From NCBI RefSeq assembly GCF_009017415.1, contig NC_092406.1:682001-746000 (forward strand): 64,000 nt of DNA. The letters are read 5' to 3'. Under the pieces are notes generated by a model. It saw only the letters and a program-made list of their open reading frames with translations. It searched no databases and was not told the DNA's origin. This document shows positions 1-10,494 of this stretch, one piece after another. Numbering within the stretch: the stretch's first letter is position 1; each line of letters opens with the position of its first letter. This DNA comes from Aspergillus flavus (taxonomy: Eukaryota > Ascomycota > Eurotiomycetes > Eurotiales > Aspergillaceae). The position numbers and the translations under genes were made by a program.

Positions 1-140
1 TCGTCCGGGTGGTGTAGCGTAGATTATGGAAACCCGGTAGTGAGCTTCTCAGGGGTCCATGAGCATGAACCAGAAAGCGACAATTTATTTGGGATAACAG
101 TCTTCCCGGTGGTTTGCTCCCATCTTTTGGAAGCTAAGTA

Positions 141-311
141 TTACCCCTTCGTTCCCGCTTCCACCTTGTCCCTTCTCAGCGCCTCATCAATCGCTTTTTC
201 GATTGCTTTGGTAGATCCTCGCAACTTCTCCAGTAGAGCCCCAACCTCGACACCATTCACGGTGAGAGCATACGTACTAACCCGTACGTACGTCGAGAGG
301 TACGTGGCCAT
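141..311 (-). CDS. Possible small or 5'-partial gene, unknown function
   Basis: A 56-codon frame opens with ATG and reads MATYLSTYVRVSTYALTVNG, continuing with a charged helical stretch rich in E, K, R and D (about residues 22-56). It is too short for ORF finders set at 60 residues. Codon use looks ordinary. The frame ends at TAA, but that TAA lies inside GTAATACTTAG, so this could instead be a first exon with donor GTAATA whose gene runs off the left edge. I do not recognise a family, although short N-terminal modules of this kind occur at the start of some large fungal proteins. Weak evidence. Confidence 0.25.
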   Translation of the reverse strand: MATYLSTYVRVSTYALTVNGVEVGALLEKLRGSTKAIEKAIDEALRRDKVEAGTKG

Positions 312-919
312 GTTGAGATATCACGGGTGACTGAGCCCTATGACGGGGATCGGGGACAGATATATGGGCAACTCGCCATTTTAAAGAATAACTCCTTAAG
401 CAGGAAACACCGTTCAATCTGGCTATCACTCATGTTGAACAACGTCTTTCTTGCTCACTATCCCCACCGCTCCTGTGCCAAATTTTTCACGGAGAGGAGA
501 ATCTTCCTAGAGAGAAAAGTAATTATCATCTAATTGGAAGGTAGATGCATTCCTTTCGTGGCAACACAAGATTCCTCGGGCTTGATATGCGTGCCGTAAC
601 CGAACGAGGCCTGCAGGACCACCAAGGATCCATTTTAGAGGAGGCCGTCGCCAAGCGAGAGCTGTTGGCTAGGAATGGGCCCTACGCATTACTACTCACT
701 CACATAGGCCAGAGCTGTGACTATTTTTCAATTCGTACAAGAATGCACACGAGTGCCTCCACAGCAGCCGAAAGCTCAATAACTGATTGAGATCTAATGT
801 GTATCTGCAGAAGATTCGGGTTCAGGGAACATCAATTGTTCGAGAGTGGTGGCAGATTCGAAATCCAATAGCCTAACCCAAGTATCAAGACGATTAGTAC
901 TTTGAAAATGACACTAGCT
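312..919. other. Gene-free stretch
   Basis: Only short frames without family resemblance occur here. It probably holds the 3' flank of the activator gene ending at 920 on the minus strand. Confidence 0.4.
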
Positions 920-3438
920 TCACCGAGCAGAGATGGTCATAGGGAGGCGAGATACAAGGGGGTCCAGAACAATGCTTAAAACGTACTCGTCGTTATCGAA
1001 GGGTCCGCCAGCTGATAATGGGGCAAAGGGACTCAACATTGTCACGAAGGCATCGAATATCTCCACATCGTCCTGACGTGCATCATTTGGTGGCTCTGGA
1101 ATAGAACCAATCGTGGAATCACGCGATGACTGAGGCATATGTTCCCTGGGAGCTGTTGCGGGGGCTACCGTCCGGTAGAGTATCCAGTTCTTTGCCTTGG
1201 AGAACATCCTCGAGAGTATTTCAGCGCCAAAGTACACAGATTTGAGCTCTTCGATGACCATCATGCAAAACTCAAGGTTGTGGCGGCCCATACGTTGCAC
1301 CATCTGCTTCTCAGACGTGGCGTCAAGCAGATGGATTTGCAATGCGGGAACCAAGGCAATGCAGCTAGCATTATTCAGCACCCTGGCTCTTAAAATGCCA
1401 TAATTGTTCTCTGGTAATGTACTTACACCATCGCTTGGCTGTTGCTGATCATGTCATCACCGATCATGTTGCCAAGGATCCTGTTGGTGTTCGTCGCAGC
1501 ATCTTTGGCCCTCCGCAGAACAGTTGATGTCCATTCATCCGCAGGGAGACCAAGGGGATTCATTTCTGGCTTGTCGAAAAGGAAAGGCCGGTATAGTGTA
1601 AGCAAAACGGAACTATAGCGTCAGCGTCGGCCGGTCGAAGACAAAAATCGCGAATTTCACTCACTCTTGATACAGCTCTAGATGGTACATGTGTAAGGAG
1701 ACGACGCGACTGTGTCCGCGACCTATACCGTGATCTTTGTGGAAACAATGCTGTCGGATGGTATCATCAATGTGCTGTATTTCAGTCCTACTAGGTCGTG
1801 TCCGGTCCGCTCGATTTTGCCATGATAGAATCTTCGCTAAGGAGACCGTAAGTGTCAACAGCTCCGTCCATAATTTGGACAAGTCCTTAGTGCCGTCTGG
1901 AAGGTACTTCTTTCGAATATGCTCCGGAATCCCAGCGAGTAAATTATCGGAATCGTTGGCATGTGGCATTCGGGTACTGCAGTCGGCTAGGTTGATGCGC
2001 ATAGGCCTGCCCATGCCGGCAGAGAACCAAGCTTCACGGTAAAAGCAGCTCCACCACAATTGCCTCCAGATGCTGCTGTCACTCGTCGGGATCACTTTAC
2101 TGCGTTTTCGACCTGTATCTGGATGCCGATGTAGCCCTATCGTTTGGCATAGGCTGATAGCAATGCCATTCCAATGCCAAGGTCCGGTCCTGTCTTCGGT
2201 GTCCGAATACCAGAAGCCTGTCAGAAGTACCGCCTGGATAAGAGTAATCTTCCTTCTCTCATACTCAGCGTCATAAAGAGCCTATGGGACTTTCGTTAGC
2301 CGGTACTTTCTCTCCAAAACGGCGTTACCGTGCTACGACCTTGGCTCGGATATACATTGCACGCTTCATCTGTTTTCGAGACGAGAAATTGGCTGCTAAT
2401 AAGGTGCTGTCATCTGCGAACTATTTCCCATGTTAATGTTAGGATGCCAACGAGGGAAGTAATGGAGTGAGTGGTACCCATACATTCGCAGCAGCTAGAA
2501 ACATGCTCCACAACAGGTGTACGCTTACTTCATTGCGTCTATTTTCGAATGTATCGAGGAACGAATGGACCTCAACAACAGGAAAAAAGGGATGCACATA
2601 GTAGAAGTATGTCCGGATCATCATTTCGCAGGCAGCAGGAGTGGGGAAGTCGAACACGCCCTTACGGCGCAGGTATTCGATCGTATCCTGATCTATATGA
2701 GTGGGCTTAATTTGGGGGATGAGGAAGTGCCCAGTCTTCTCCCGTGGCTCTGGCTCGCATATGTCGACTACCAGACCGACGCCACGGGGGTCCCCTAAGT
2801 AATCGAATCAGCATCATGATGGACTATCACTGGCGCCAGTATCTCCTGACGACCAGCTAATTGTTTGATTCTTACCATATAAAGGGGAACAGCATTCATC
2901 TGTCGCATCTCCGTCTAGTTGCGACGCGCCCGTGTCACCTCCATTGTGATGGCTGAAATGCTCGTTGAATGGACGATAAGAGTTTTCGATGCTATTTCCA
3001 GTATCTCCTACTGCTGGAGTTGTAGGACTGCGCCCGCTTGGAACTGATAGATCCTTCAACGCAACGAGGCGCTCGGGGCCGGGTGGAAAGCCGCCATCCC
3101 CCAGCGGAGTACTCTGTATGGCGGGATCGTTATTCGACGGCGAAGACACCGTACCAAGGTGGTAAGGTAGGCCACGTCTGCTACGGCAGCTCGTTAGCGG
3201 GTTTGCCGAAAAGTTCTTTGCGCTGAGATTGCCATATCGCTTACTTTGGTCTCCTGCTTTCCCGCGGCACACAGGAAAGCTCATCTAACGAGCAGTTGGC
3301 ACAAGGACTCCCAGTTTGTGGGAGACTGCACCTTACTTTACGGGCGTGGCATGATTGGCAAGCCACGGGTGCTCGTTTTCTGGCCTGTCGCGTTCTGCCA
3401 GTGCTCCGCGGGCTCTCCTTTGCGGAATTGGGCATCAT
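920..3438 (-). CDS. Zn(II)2Cys6 transcription factor, FarA/FarB/Ctf1-like
   Basis: Seven exons: 3438-3245, 3180-2876, 2794-2484, 2420-2340, 2281-1665, 1612-1427, 1388-920; 720 residues. The binuclear zinc cluster is complete near the N-terminus: C27-x2-C30-x6-C37-x8-C46-x2-C49-x6-C56, after a basic stretch. The fungal-specific factor domain follows, with the motifs YLRRKGVFDFP, YYVHPFFPVVE, LLWSMFLAAAN and TEDRTGPWHW. These are the hallmarks of cutinase transcription factor 1 and of the FarA/FarB activators of fatty-acid use (family knowledge). All junctions keep frame; one donor is GTCGTA, and the last intron is only 38 nt. The next gene is an acyl-CoA isomerase, and two CCTCGG elements lie upstream, so a role in acyl catabolism with self-regulation is inferred. 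The start is the first of two adjacent ATGs. Confidence 0.9.
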
Positions 3439-3988
3439 GGATGCCTGTGTCTTGTCGTTGCGAATGAAGTAGCACCAATGCGGGAATATTGCCGCGGATA
3501 AGAAGGTACACTCGGTGTGCCTCGGCAGTACAACGCCGCGGTTGGTAGCGATTAGTCATAGTCATACCGAGTCGGTTGCCTCGGCTGTCCGCAGTTCGAG
3601 CTCATGGTCCAGGCGTATCTCGTAGTAACACAGCGGAGACGTACTCCTGCATAGTACGTCGCGCTGGAAAAGCGTTACCGCTACGGGCAGCTAAGTTACC
3701 CTCGAAATTCACCAAAATTCTGGAGGCATACCCTTGAAGCTGTTGTCGCTACAATAGAGACGGTAGTTGAACATTAAGATCCGTCGGTGCTAGGGCCGAC
3801 GGATGACGCTCTCAAAGGGTAGAAACAAGAGGACGGTCTGAGAAACATTGCACAGAGAGGCGAAGGAAAGGACATAAAGAGAGCCTGGGCCTGTATACTA
3901 CGCGAAGCGCAACGAAGCGCTGATGAATATGATGAATATGACTAAAGCATTGTGCAGTGAAGGGCACAGTACTATGTACACAGCAAGA
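3439..3988. promoter_or_regulatory. Activator promoter with two CCTCGG elements
   Basis: This gap holds the upstream region of the minus-strand activator and the 3' flank of the isomerase gene. CCTCGG occurs at 3520-3525 and 3579-3584, about 80 and 140 bp upstream of the activator ATG. CCTCGG is the element described for FarA/FarB-dependent fatty-acid genes in Aspergillus (established knowledge). Its function here is inferred from the neighbouring genes. Confidence 0.5.
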
Positions 3989-4861
3989 TCAAAGTCGATA
4001 AGTCTTGCTCTTGGACAGAGCCTCTCCCATCTTTGCCTGCGGGATACCCTGGCAGAAACGGTCGAGGCCACCAAACATCTCGAGCGGCGCTTGTTCGTCC
4101 TGCTCCCGAACCAAGCGACGACGCATCAAAGCCTTTGTCCCCAGAAGACTCGACTTCACCAAATGTTCGCCGAACGTCTGCTGCAGGTACCCCATCACCT
4201 GCTCACGGAAGTTGCCTTTGCTTTCGAAGACCTTGTTCACAAAACCAACCTGAGCCAACTCACTGACGGGAATCTTCCTGCCGAGAAGGAGTGCCTCGTT
4301 TGCTTTTCCCTGACCCATCCGCTGCACAAAGGCGACACTAGAGCCGCCCTCGGCAACGAGGCCGAGAGAGGTGAAAGGAGTCATCAGCCAAGCATCGGAT
4401 ACCGCGTAGATGAAATCCGAGTGCGATATCAACGCGGCAGAAAGCCCTATGACCGGTCCATTCAGCGCCGTGACCAGAATCTTCGAATGACTGTAGAACG
4501 CTCTCGCCACGTCGATGTTGTTATTCACTAATTTAGGAAGCCAGTGAGGGCGAGACAACATGTCCTCCATAGATGGTGGCTTTCCCTTGAGGTCGGCCCC
4601 TCTAATCGCTGGAATCAATTTCTCTTCCCCTTTTCCACCTTTCTCTGTGCAAAGGGTGGAGAAAACTTACGCGGAGAAAAAGGCGCCCTCGCCAATTAAG
4701 ACGGTGACATAAACGTCTGAGTTATCTTCAGCCTCTCGAAGCAAGCTTGCGAGGCGATAATACAGGCTCTGCGTCAAGGCGTTGGACTTTTTTGTGTTGT
4801 TCAATGTGATGACGGCAAAGATGCCGTTGATGTCCAGGCGAACAAGATCCTCTTCAGCCAT
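3989..4861 (-). CDS. Enoyl-CoA hydratase/isomerase (peroxisomal ECI-like)
   Basis: Two exons, 4861-4671 and 4601-3989, with a 69-nt intron. The junction rebuilds the crotonase oxyanion-hole motif FFSAGADLKG exactly across the splice site. The product is about 267 residues, a normal length for peroxisomal delta3,delta2-enoyl-CoA isomerases. Further family signatures are ALNGPVIGLSAAL (second oxyanion-hole loop) and LGLVAEGGSS, where the Glu fits the isomerase general base. The C-terminus is YRL, a relaxed type-1 peroxisomal signal comparable with the HRL end of yeast Eci1. The likely role is shifting double bonds of unsaturated acyl-CoAs for beta-oxidation. It shares a divergent promoter with the thioesterase at 5188. 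ATG 4861 was chosen because the family similarity begins there; the open frame extends upstream to 4927. Confidence 0.88.
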
Positions 4862-5187
4862 ATCGCGATAACGTCCTTGTGTCGGGCTACTGATAATGAG
4901 AAGATGATGAAAATTTCCTTTGTACAATCTGGATTTTGAGGGCTCTCACTGACCTTTTTATGTCGTCCCTTCGGCGTATACTATGGCTTGACACCCGCGG
5001 CTATGGACTAGGTACCCTCAGTGCCGCGGGAACAAAGAATTGTTGAAAGTATAGTCGCCTGTAAGCAAGCCTCAGGAACCTCGGTATGGAGTATATAACC
5101 GATGCCCTCCTGTTCGTCTGCGACTATAGCAGCCTACATACAGCTGTTTCGGTCAATTTACATCAGCCATAACGTGTGCCTTTCGCC
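4862..5187. promoter_or_regulatory. Shared divergent promoter, CCTCGG and TATA
   Basis: These 326 bp separate two outward-facing acyl-metabolism genes. CCTCGG lies at 5079-5084 and a TATA-like GTATATAACC starts at 5091, about 100 bp before the thioesterase ATG. A further CCTCGG falls just inside that coding region (5208-5213). Coordinated control by the adjacent FarA-like factor is inferred. Confidence 0.5.
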
Positions 5188-6104
5188 ATGGGACACCTGA
5201 TGTGGTGCCTCGGCCTTGTACTAGGCCTGAGTCTCAAGAATTTACCTTTCATGTGGCATGTAAGCTCAGAATGGAAGCTCCTTCCTCTTCCCTTGAATCG
5301 ACACTAACCTTCTAGTTTCGATTTTTTGGTGCCCTCGCAATGGGCTACCTCACTCGCCGAAGGTCAGGCTATGCGCTCCAACAACGCCATATCTTTCTAC
5401 CGGCAGTGGTCAGATCACGGTCTTCAGCAACTGAAGGGGACTTCAACATTCATAAGTCCAATTCCACCTACATCACTGATCTTGATGTATCGAGAGCGCA
5501 CCTCAGTGGGTTGCTCTTTGCGCCCATCCTGTTGCAAATCAAGTCTTCGGTGCATTGCAACTTGATAGTCAGCGCGATTTCGTGCACGTTTCATCGAGAA
5601 ATCAAGCCATTTCAACGATACGAAATTTGGACCAGAGTTGCTAGCTGGGATGATAAGTGGATTTATATGGTCACACATTTTGTTGATACTAGCAAATCTT
5701 GTCCCAGTTGCTATGTCATGCAGGCCCATACTTCGACCAACAGGAAGATGAGAGTTCCAGCACCTCATAAAAAAGAACACCACGAAGTTGTGTTTGCATC
5801 TGCTGTGACCCGGATGGTGTTTAAAAGTGGCCGCTTGACTGTACCTCCAAAGCGTGCTTTGGAGATCTGCGGTCTCCTATCGGCTCCGGCGGCCGAGTCC
5901 CCGATGGCAACGTCCTGTCCAGGTCCCGGGGCTGGGGTGACAGAGTCAGCTACCGGCTTCAATGAATGGACAGTAGAAGAAATGGCAGTGTATAAAGAGA
6001 CAAATCTCCCAATCGTGCGGCTCGAGAGGGGTTGGGATGCTGTGCGTGAGCTTTTCCGCGAAGATCAGTCAGTGTTGGCCGAGTACAGGGATTTTATGTG
6101 GTGA
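5188..6104 (+). CDS. THEM6-like thioesterase family protein (hot-dog fold)
   Basis: Exons 5188-5259 and 5316-6104; the 56-nt intron has a CACTAAC branch site. The product is 286 residues. It starts with a hydrophobic segment (about residues 4-30), then the motif NIHKSNSTYITDLDVSR, matching the conserved core of fungal 4HBT-type thioesterase-like proteins related to THEM6. This is followed by FHREIKPFQRYEIWTRVASWDDKWIY in pieces that fit the central strands of the hot-dog fold. The N-terminal segment suggests membrane anchoring. A thioesterase activity on acyl-CoA is inferred from the fold only. It is transcribed divergently from the isomerase gene, so the pair probably shares regulation. Confidence 0.8.
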
Positions 6105-6559
6105 ATGTCGGATCTTGAACACAGGAATATCCGGTATCTAGGCATTCTGTACACGTCGGGGGTTGTCAGGTTTGGGATGATGTGATGGGTGTCGTGACGA
6201 GTGGTGTCATCATAACCCTCGTATCGCCTTAATGGAGGTCGAGACTTGCTATATAATGGATGAGTGAAGAGACATCGGCGTTCATATCTATTTCGTCTCA
6301 ATTACCGCACAGCAACCGTCATTCGTAGGCCATCCGCAGCTGGCACATGTAATTTTGAATCCTGCGCCGAGGATCTATAAGGGCCGATTGGCGTGCATTT
6401 ATAATGTAGATCCTGATCGATCAGCGCCTTGAGCTCTTTACTAAGTCTGCTGCGCTGATCTGATGGAGGACCTCCTTTCACCAAGCATATACAGGTCCGT
6501 GTTGGAGCACTCAGGGTCAAGCGCGCTGCCTGACTGCAGCCCAAGAAGGCACATTTGTG

Positions 6560-6893
6560 GGCAATACAGAGCATCATGGGAGCGAGGTTGCCCGTTTTGG
6601 CTTCCTCGGCAATCGTCTGATCGGGAATAGGTGCGGGTTTTGGAGGAGGCGTTACCTCGATAAGGACTGTGTACATTCTATCCCAAACGATCTCGTCTGT
6701 TACCTGCGATATCGGACGCGTCCGAGCTGATGGCATAATTGAGGCTGGAAAGATCGTTTAGTAGGTTCCTTCCACCACATCGGGACGGAAGTTTTCGCGT
6801 GTCTGGAGACGCTCGTAACGCCGATATGAGATCCAATGCAACGTTTCGAAGGTCTATGTCGATTAGTATGACGTGCAGTGGTGTTTTAGCCAA
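6560..6893 (-). pseudogene. Relic of a FunK1-type N-terminal domain
   Basis: Two minus-strand frames carry pieces of a domain common at the N-terminus of fungal FunK1-like kinases. One reads NLLNDLSSLNYAISSD (frame ending at 6678). The other reads DEIVWDRMYTVLIEVTPPP, beginning near 6700. In family members these motifs are separated by a longer helical stretch that is missing here, and no kinase domain follows. The downstream frame to 6302 has no resemblance to anything I know. I read it as a decayed fragment; a short divergent gene with an intron cannot be excluded. Confidence 0.4.
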
Positions 6894-7956
6894 TGATTAC
6901 CACCTCACCTTGATCTTCGAATTTGCTTAGCGAATCTAATGTGGGCAAATCCCAAATCATCGCAGGTCCCTTCGAAGCCCTGTCGAAAAAGCTCCAATCC
7001 TGTTCCAATCGGTCCCCCCATGCTGGTATCGGGCCTCTTGAAGCGACCCACTTTGTGACCTATGGACACTCCAAGGGCCGCGCAAGTTCAACAATGACGT
7101 ATCGAAATTTCGAAGCCCTCATTCCAGGGAGGTTCAAGATTGAACCGACATCCTTCTAGAAGAGTTTCGTGTTGTCGGCGGTTGGGTGAAGGGCAAAGAC
7201 ATTATTATCATGTGACTTAGTGTACGTATCACGTGACCTGTAGTTGATAGAAATACAATTTGCAGACATTCAGCAAAAGAATTTTGTCAGTTCCAGCTCA
7301 TCGTCGAAAGTATTTGGACCAGTGTCGTGTGGGTCAAAGTACACCTGAGCACTATAGCACTTGATTGCCACGGTGTACTAGGCTTCTTTGTGTTACGGCA
7401 CCCTTGCCAGTGGAGGAGGGGAGAACAACACACATAAAGAGCTTCAAAGCCTGCTTTCTGTATATTTTCCGAAGATTCGTGGAAATGCACAAGGCATAAG
7501 GTCCTTCATATGCTGCACTTCTCTACTCCTAGGACTTAGACCCTCTGCTAGAGCCTTCGCGTTGGCGTATGTCTTACCAGTTCTCGGTTGCCTATGCTTC
7601 GGACTGTCAGCTAAGTAATGTCTAAACACCCACAGCTTGTGCTTGAATGTTGCGGGGTGGCAGACAGATGATCCGAACCGATGGATGATAGAGGAATTGG
7701 GTTTACCAGCGTGCGGTCTTCCCGAAACGACCGAGATTAAATTGTTCAGCTTCTAATTCTTACAACACGTGGATTTATAACAATAGGGCCGATTACTTGG
7801 CCGGACGTCGTGCGATGATAGATATTCATAGACCGCATGTGCTTTTTGGCTAGTGTTAATTAATCTTTTCTATTCGGGAAGGCACCCGGCTTATCTCCAC
7901 CGGCTAGCGCCTCGGGACCGTATGCGACGACATGCAAAAAAGGGAATGTCCGACAG
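6894..7956. other. Gene-free stretch between relics
   Basis: Only short frames (for example 6923-7159 + and 7287-7490 -) with no recognisable motifs. I see nothing supportable here. Confidence 0.4.
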
Positions 7957-8182
7957 TCAATAGGTGTGGTCGAGCTCGTAGTCGTCGAAATTACACGCCT
8001 TGTTGCGCTCTTGTTTGTCGACGTCACCACAGTGCTCCTCCCACGAGATTTCAGGGATTTCGTTCGCATCAGGGTTGACCCATATAAACCCGTTAACATC
8101 AACCTTGATGTGGATCTTGTGCAGGCCATTGTCTTCGGCAATGCGCCCACGTGGCTCTTCGCTGCATGTAAACCATCTCGCG
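7957..8182 (-). pseudogene. Choline monooxygenase fragment (Rieske oxygenase)
   Basis: Read on the minus strand, 75 codons carry motifs of choline monooxygenase: HKIHIKVDVNGFIWVNPDA, then EISWEEHCGDVDKQERNK and NFDDYELDHTY, ending at TGA (7957-7959). In intact enzymes this block lies between the N-terminal Rieske [2Fe-2S] domain and the mononuclear iron-binding part. Neither flanking part is visible: upstream I find no CxH/CxxH cluster, and downstream no NFxECYHC-type iron motif. It is therefore an internal fragment of a gene for the first step of glycine betaine synthesis. No betaine aldehyde dehydrogenase gene lies nearby. Confidence 0.75.
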
Positions 8183-9400
8183 GGTTACATTATATATTTT
8201 GGGCTGTTGCCCTATAGCCATGCCGAGATCCCGGCCCCCTAAAGGGAGCAGATGGTTCATAGTGTCGACCTTCTATAAACGGAAGTCGATTCCCTCGGGC
8301 GGCCTCCCGACGTAGGCGAGCTTTGATTCCAAAATTAGGGAGCCTAACTAGCAGTTCGTTGGAGTGAAATGAGACAGACCCAATGGGAACTTCAGGTCGG
8401 TCGGCCCTGCGGAGCCCTGCGGAGCCCTTTTCACTGTTGTAGAGTGCTCGAGCTGTGGTTACATTTTGCCATCATCCTCTCAGCCGCCCATCAAGGCCGC
8501 GAACGGTTCGGCTGCAAAGCCGAACCGTTCTACTTCCTGTACTGACGAATTCAAGGAACCGTCAAAGCGCCGTTCACGTCGATCAATTCCCTGTGGACGG
8601 CGACCTATCCAGCAACGGTCGCCGGGTCCTGCAGCTCAGTCTATCTGTTGGCGATGAATGTATTGTCTGCAGTATAGTTCTTTCCGGTATCTTCGCTCCT
8701 CCCTGTGGACAGAACGACAACTACATACACTTCCGGTCTTCCTGAGAAAAAGGAAATCATAGACTGAAGGCAGCGGATGATCCGTAGTGTAGGGGACTGC
8801 TCTTTGCGAGGGATTGGGAACCCAAGTATGTCTTTCTTCTCGCCCATCAAGAAGCGGCCTTGCCCGGCCTTTCCTGGCTAATTTACTGAATAGCATGATT
8901 TCCAGTATGGGGTACAATCTGCCAGTATGTTAGGGCCTCTCTCTAGTCGGATAATTTCCCCCAATATGCCACAGCACTACTTGTAGGTCCTATTAATAGG
9001 CCTTACGAACCAACGGATATCATCCATAAACCATGGTAGTTAGTTGTGTTCATGCATTTAATTCGCAGTTCAGTCAGACACAGCAAGTCGTAAGATCGGC
9101 GAGCCGTGGTAAGCGATATCGCCACCCAAACTACACTTACCGAGAACAGTATCTCAATACACGCGAAGCTAACGGGACCTATTTCACGATGACCACGTTG
9201 GTAGGGGCTCGGGGTATCCAGAAATATTCGTTCAGGATGACGTCTACTATATCTGCTATGGCAGTAACGGGTTGGTCAGTTCTTTGAAACAAGCAACATT
9301 GTTCGACTAGCCCCCAACATAAATATGGTGCATGGCCGATAGACTGACACCACTTCAGTCATTTCATTTCCAAGACCCCAGACCTATATTATTCAGTATC
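8183..9400. other. Non-coding stretch with a hairpin and short repeats
   Basis: It contains the perfect hairpin at 8501-8530 (separate entry) and a tandem CCTGCGGAGC duplication near 8406-8425. A short frame near 9190-9300 (reading FVQDDVYYICYGSNG) might be a protein relic I cannot assign. The right end is the promoter of the But2-domain gene. Confidence 0.4.
8501..8530. repeat. Perfect 13-bp inverted repeat with GCAA loop
   Basis: GAACGGTTCGGCT (8501-8513) and AGCCGAACCGTTC (8518-8530) are exact reverse complements separated by GCAA. As RNA from the plus strand this would be a 13-bp stem capped by a GNRA-type tetraloop. The surrounding DNA is not convincingly coding. Function is unknown. 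Confidence 0.7.
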
Positions 9401-10494
9401 ATGAAAAGCCTCTTCGCCACCTTGGCGGCTTTTGCTGCCAGCACCCAGGCCCTTACTGGTCGCACGACCAATTGTTGCTTCCATCTTACTGCTTCTGGCG
9501 GTGCCTCTGGTACCGTTGGCCAGCTCAGCGATGGACAAAACCGTATTGGTGACCACAGTCTATCTACTGCGCAGTTCTGTATTAGCCCAGATGGGTCTAT
9601 CACTGACGGTAGCGGCCGTGGCTGCATTCTAACTCGTGAATAACGCACCTTTGGATATTGAAAGGAGATTCAACAAGCTAATACACAATCTAGCCCCAAC
9701 TACTCAGTTCCAGTGCGATCAGGGTGCCACACCTGAGTCGGGCTTCTCTATTAGCCCATCTGGCCTGCTAGAGTTTCAAGGCAGTTCTGAATTCCTCGCT
9801 TGTGACACTGGTCAGAACGGTGGTAGGAACATCCACGTCACTCCAAGCAAGGACCTCGGCCAGTGCGTAATAGTCGAGCTGAAGGCCGACTCATGCGCGC
9901 CTTCAGCCTCCACTGCCCCGTCAGCCAGTCCATCCTCCAGCAAGAGCTGTCCCACCACGCTATCATCAGGAAATTTCGAGTTTCCTCACCTGATCATCCC
10001 TGTCGACTCAAAGTCTCCTAACACCGCATTCGGCACCTCATTCAATGGCAAGGTGACCTCAGCCATCTCAAGCATATTCAACTTCGATATTCCGCAGGCC
10101 GATTCTGGAAAGATGTGCAACTTAGTCTTCCTATTTCCCCAGAAGGCTGACCTTCAGACGTCATCCTTCAGCTTCAGCGGTGATGGCAAGATCAACTTTT
10201 CCAAGCTCTCCAAGGCTGCTACTACCTCGACTACCTTTAAAAACGCTCCCTCTGTCTCCCAGAACTTAGGTGATATCACTATCTCACCTGGACATTCATT
10301 TGTCGTCTCAACCTTCTCGTGCCCTGCTGGTGAAGCTATTGCCTTCGAGATGAAAAATGCTGGTACCACCGACCTTGAGTTCTTTGAAGACTTCAACCCT
10401 TCTCCGTGAGTTTACTTGTCTTGATAGACTTACCTTCTTAAAGAGGGCAAGCTAATCTTCTTTTAGTATTGGTCTATTCATCACTGTCTGCTAA
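9401..10494 (+). CDS. Secreted cell-wall protein with But2 C-terminal domain
   Basis: Exons 9401-9635, 9694-10405 and 10467-10494; 324 residues. The signal peptide is clear (MKSLFATLAAFAASTQALTG). The N-terminal half contains Cys and Gly/Ser-rich sequence with the motifs GQLSDGQNRIGD and FSISPSGLLEFQGSSEF, typical of fungal wall-associated proteins. A short Ser/Pro/Ala linker (about residues 158-172) precedes a full But2-type domain with FEFPHLIIPVDS, FGTSFNGKVTS, NLVFLFP, FSFSGDGKINF and the closing DFNPSPIGLFI. The last motif is completed by the small third exon, which confirms the second intron. No GPI-attachment tail is seen after the domain. The role is probably extracellular or wall-associated; no enzymatic function is known for this domain. 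Confidence 0.88.

Noticed and set aside
3923..4531. 202-codon plus-strand frame over the isomerase
   Set aside because: It is antisense to a conserved crotonase domain, has no family motif, and its composition follows from the opposite strand.
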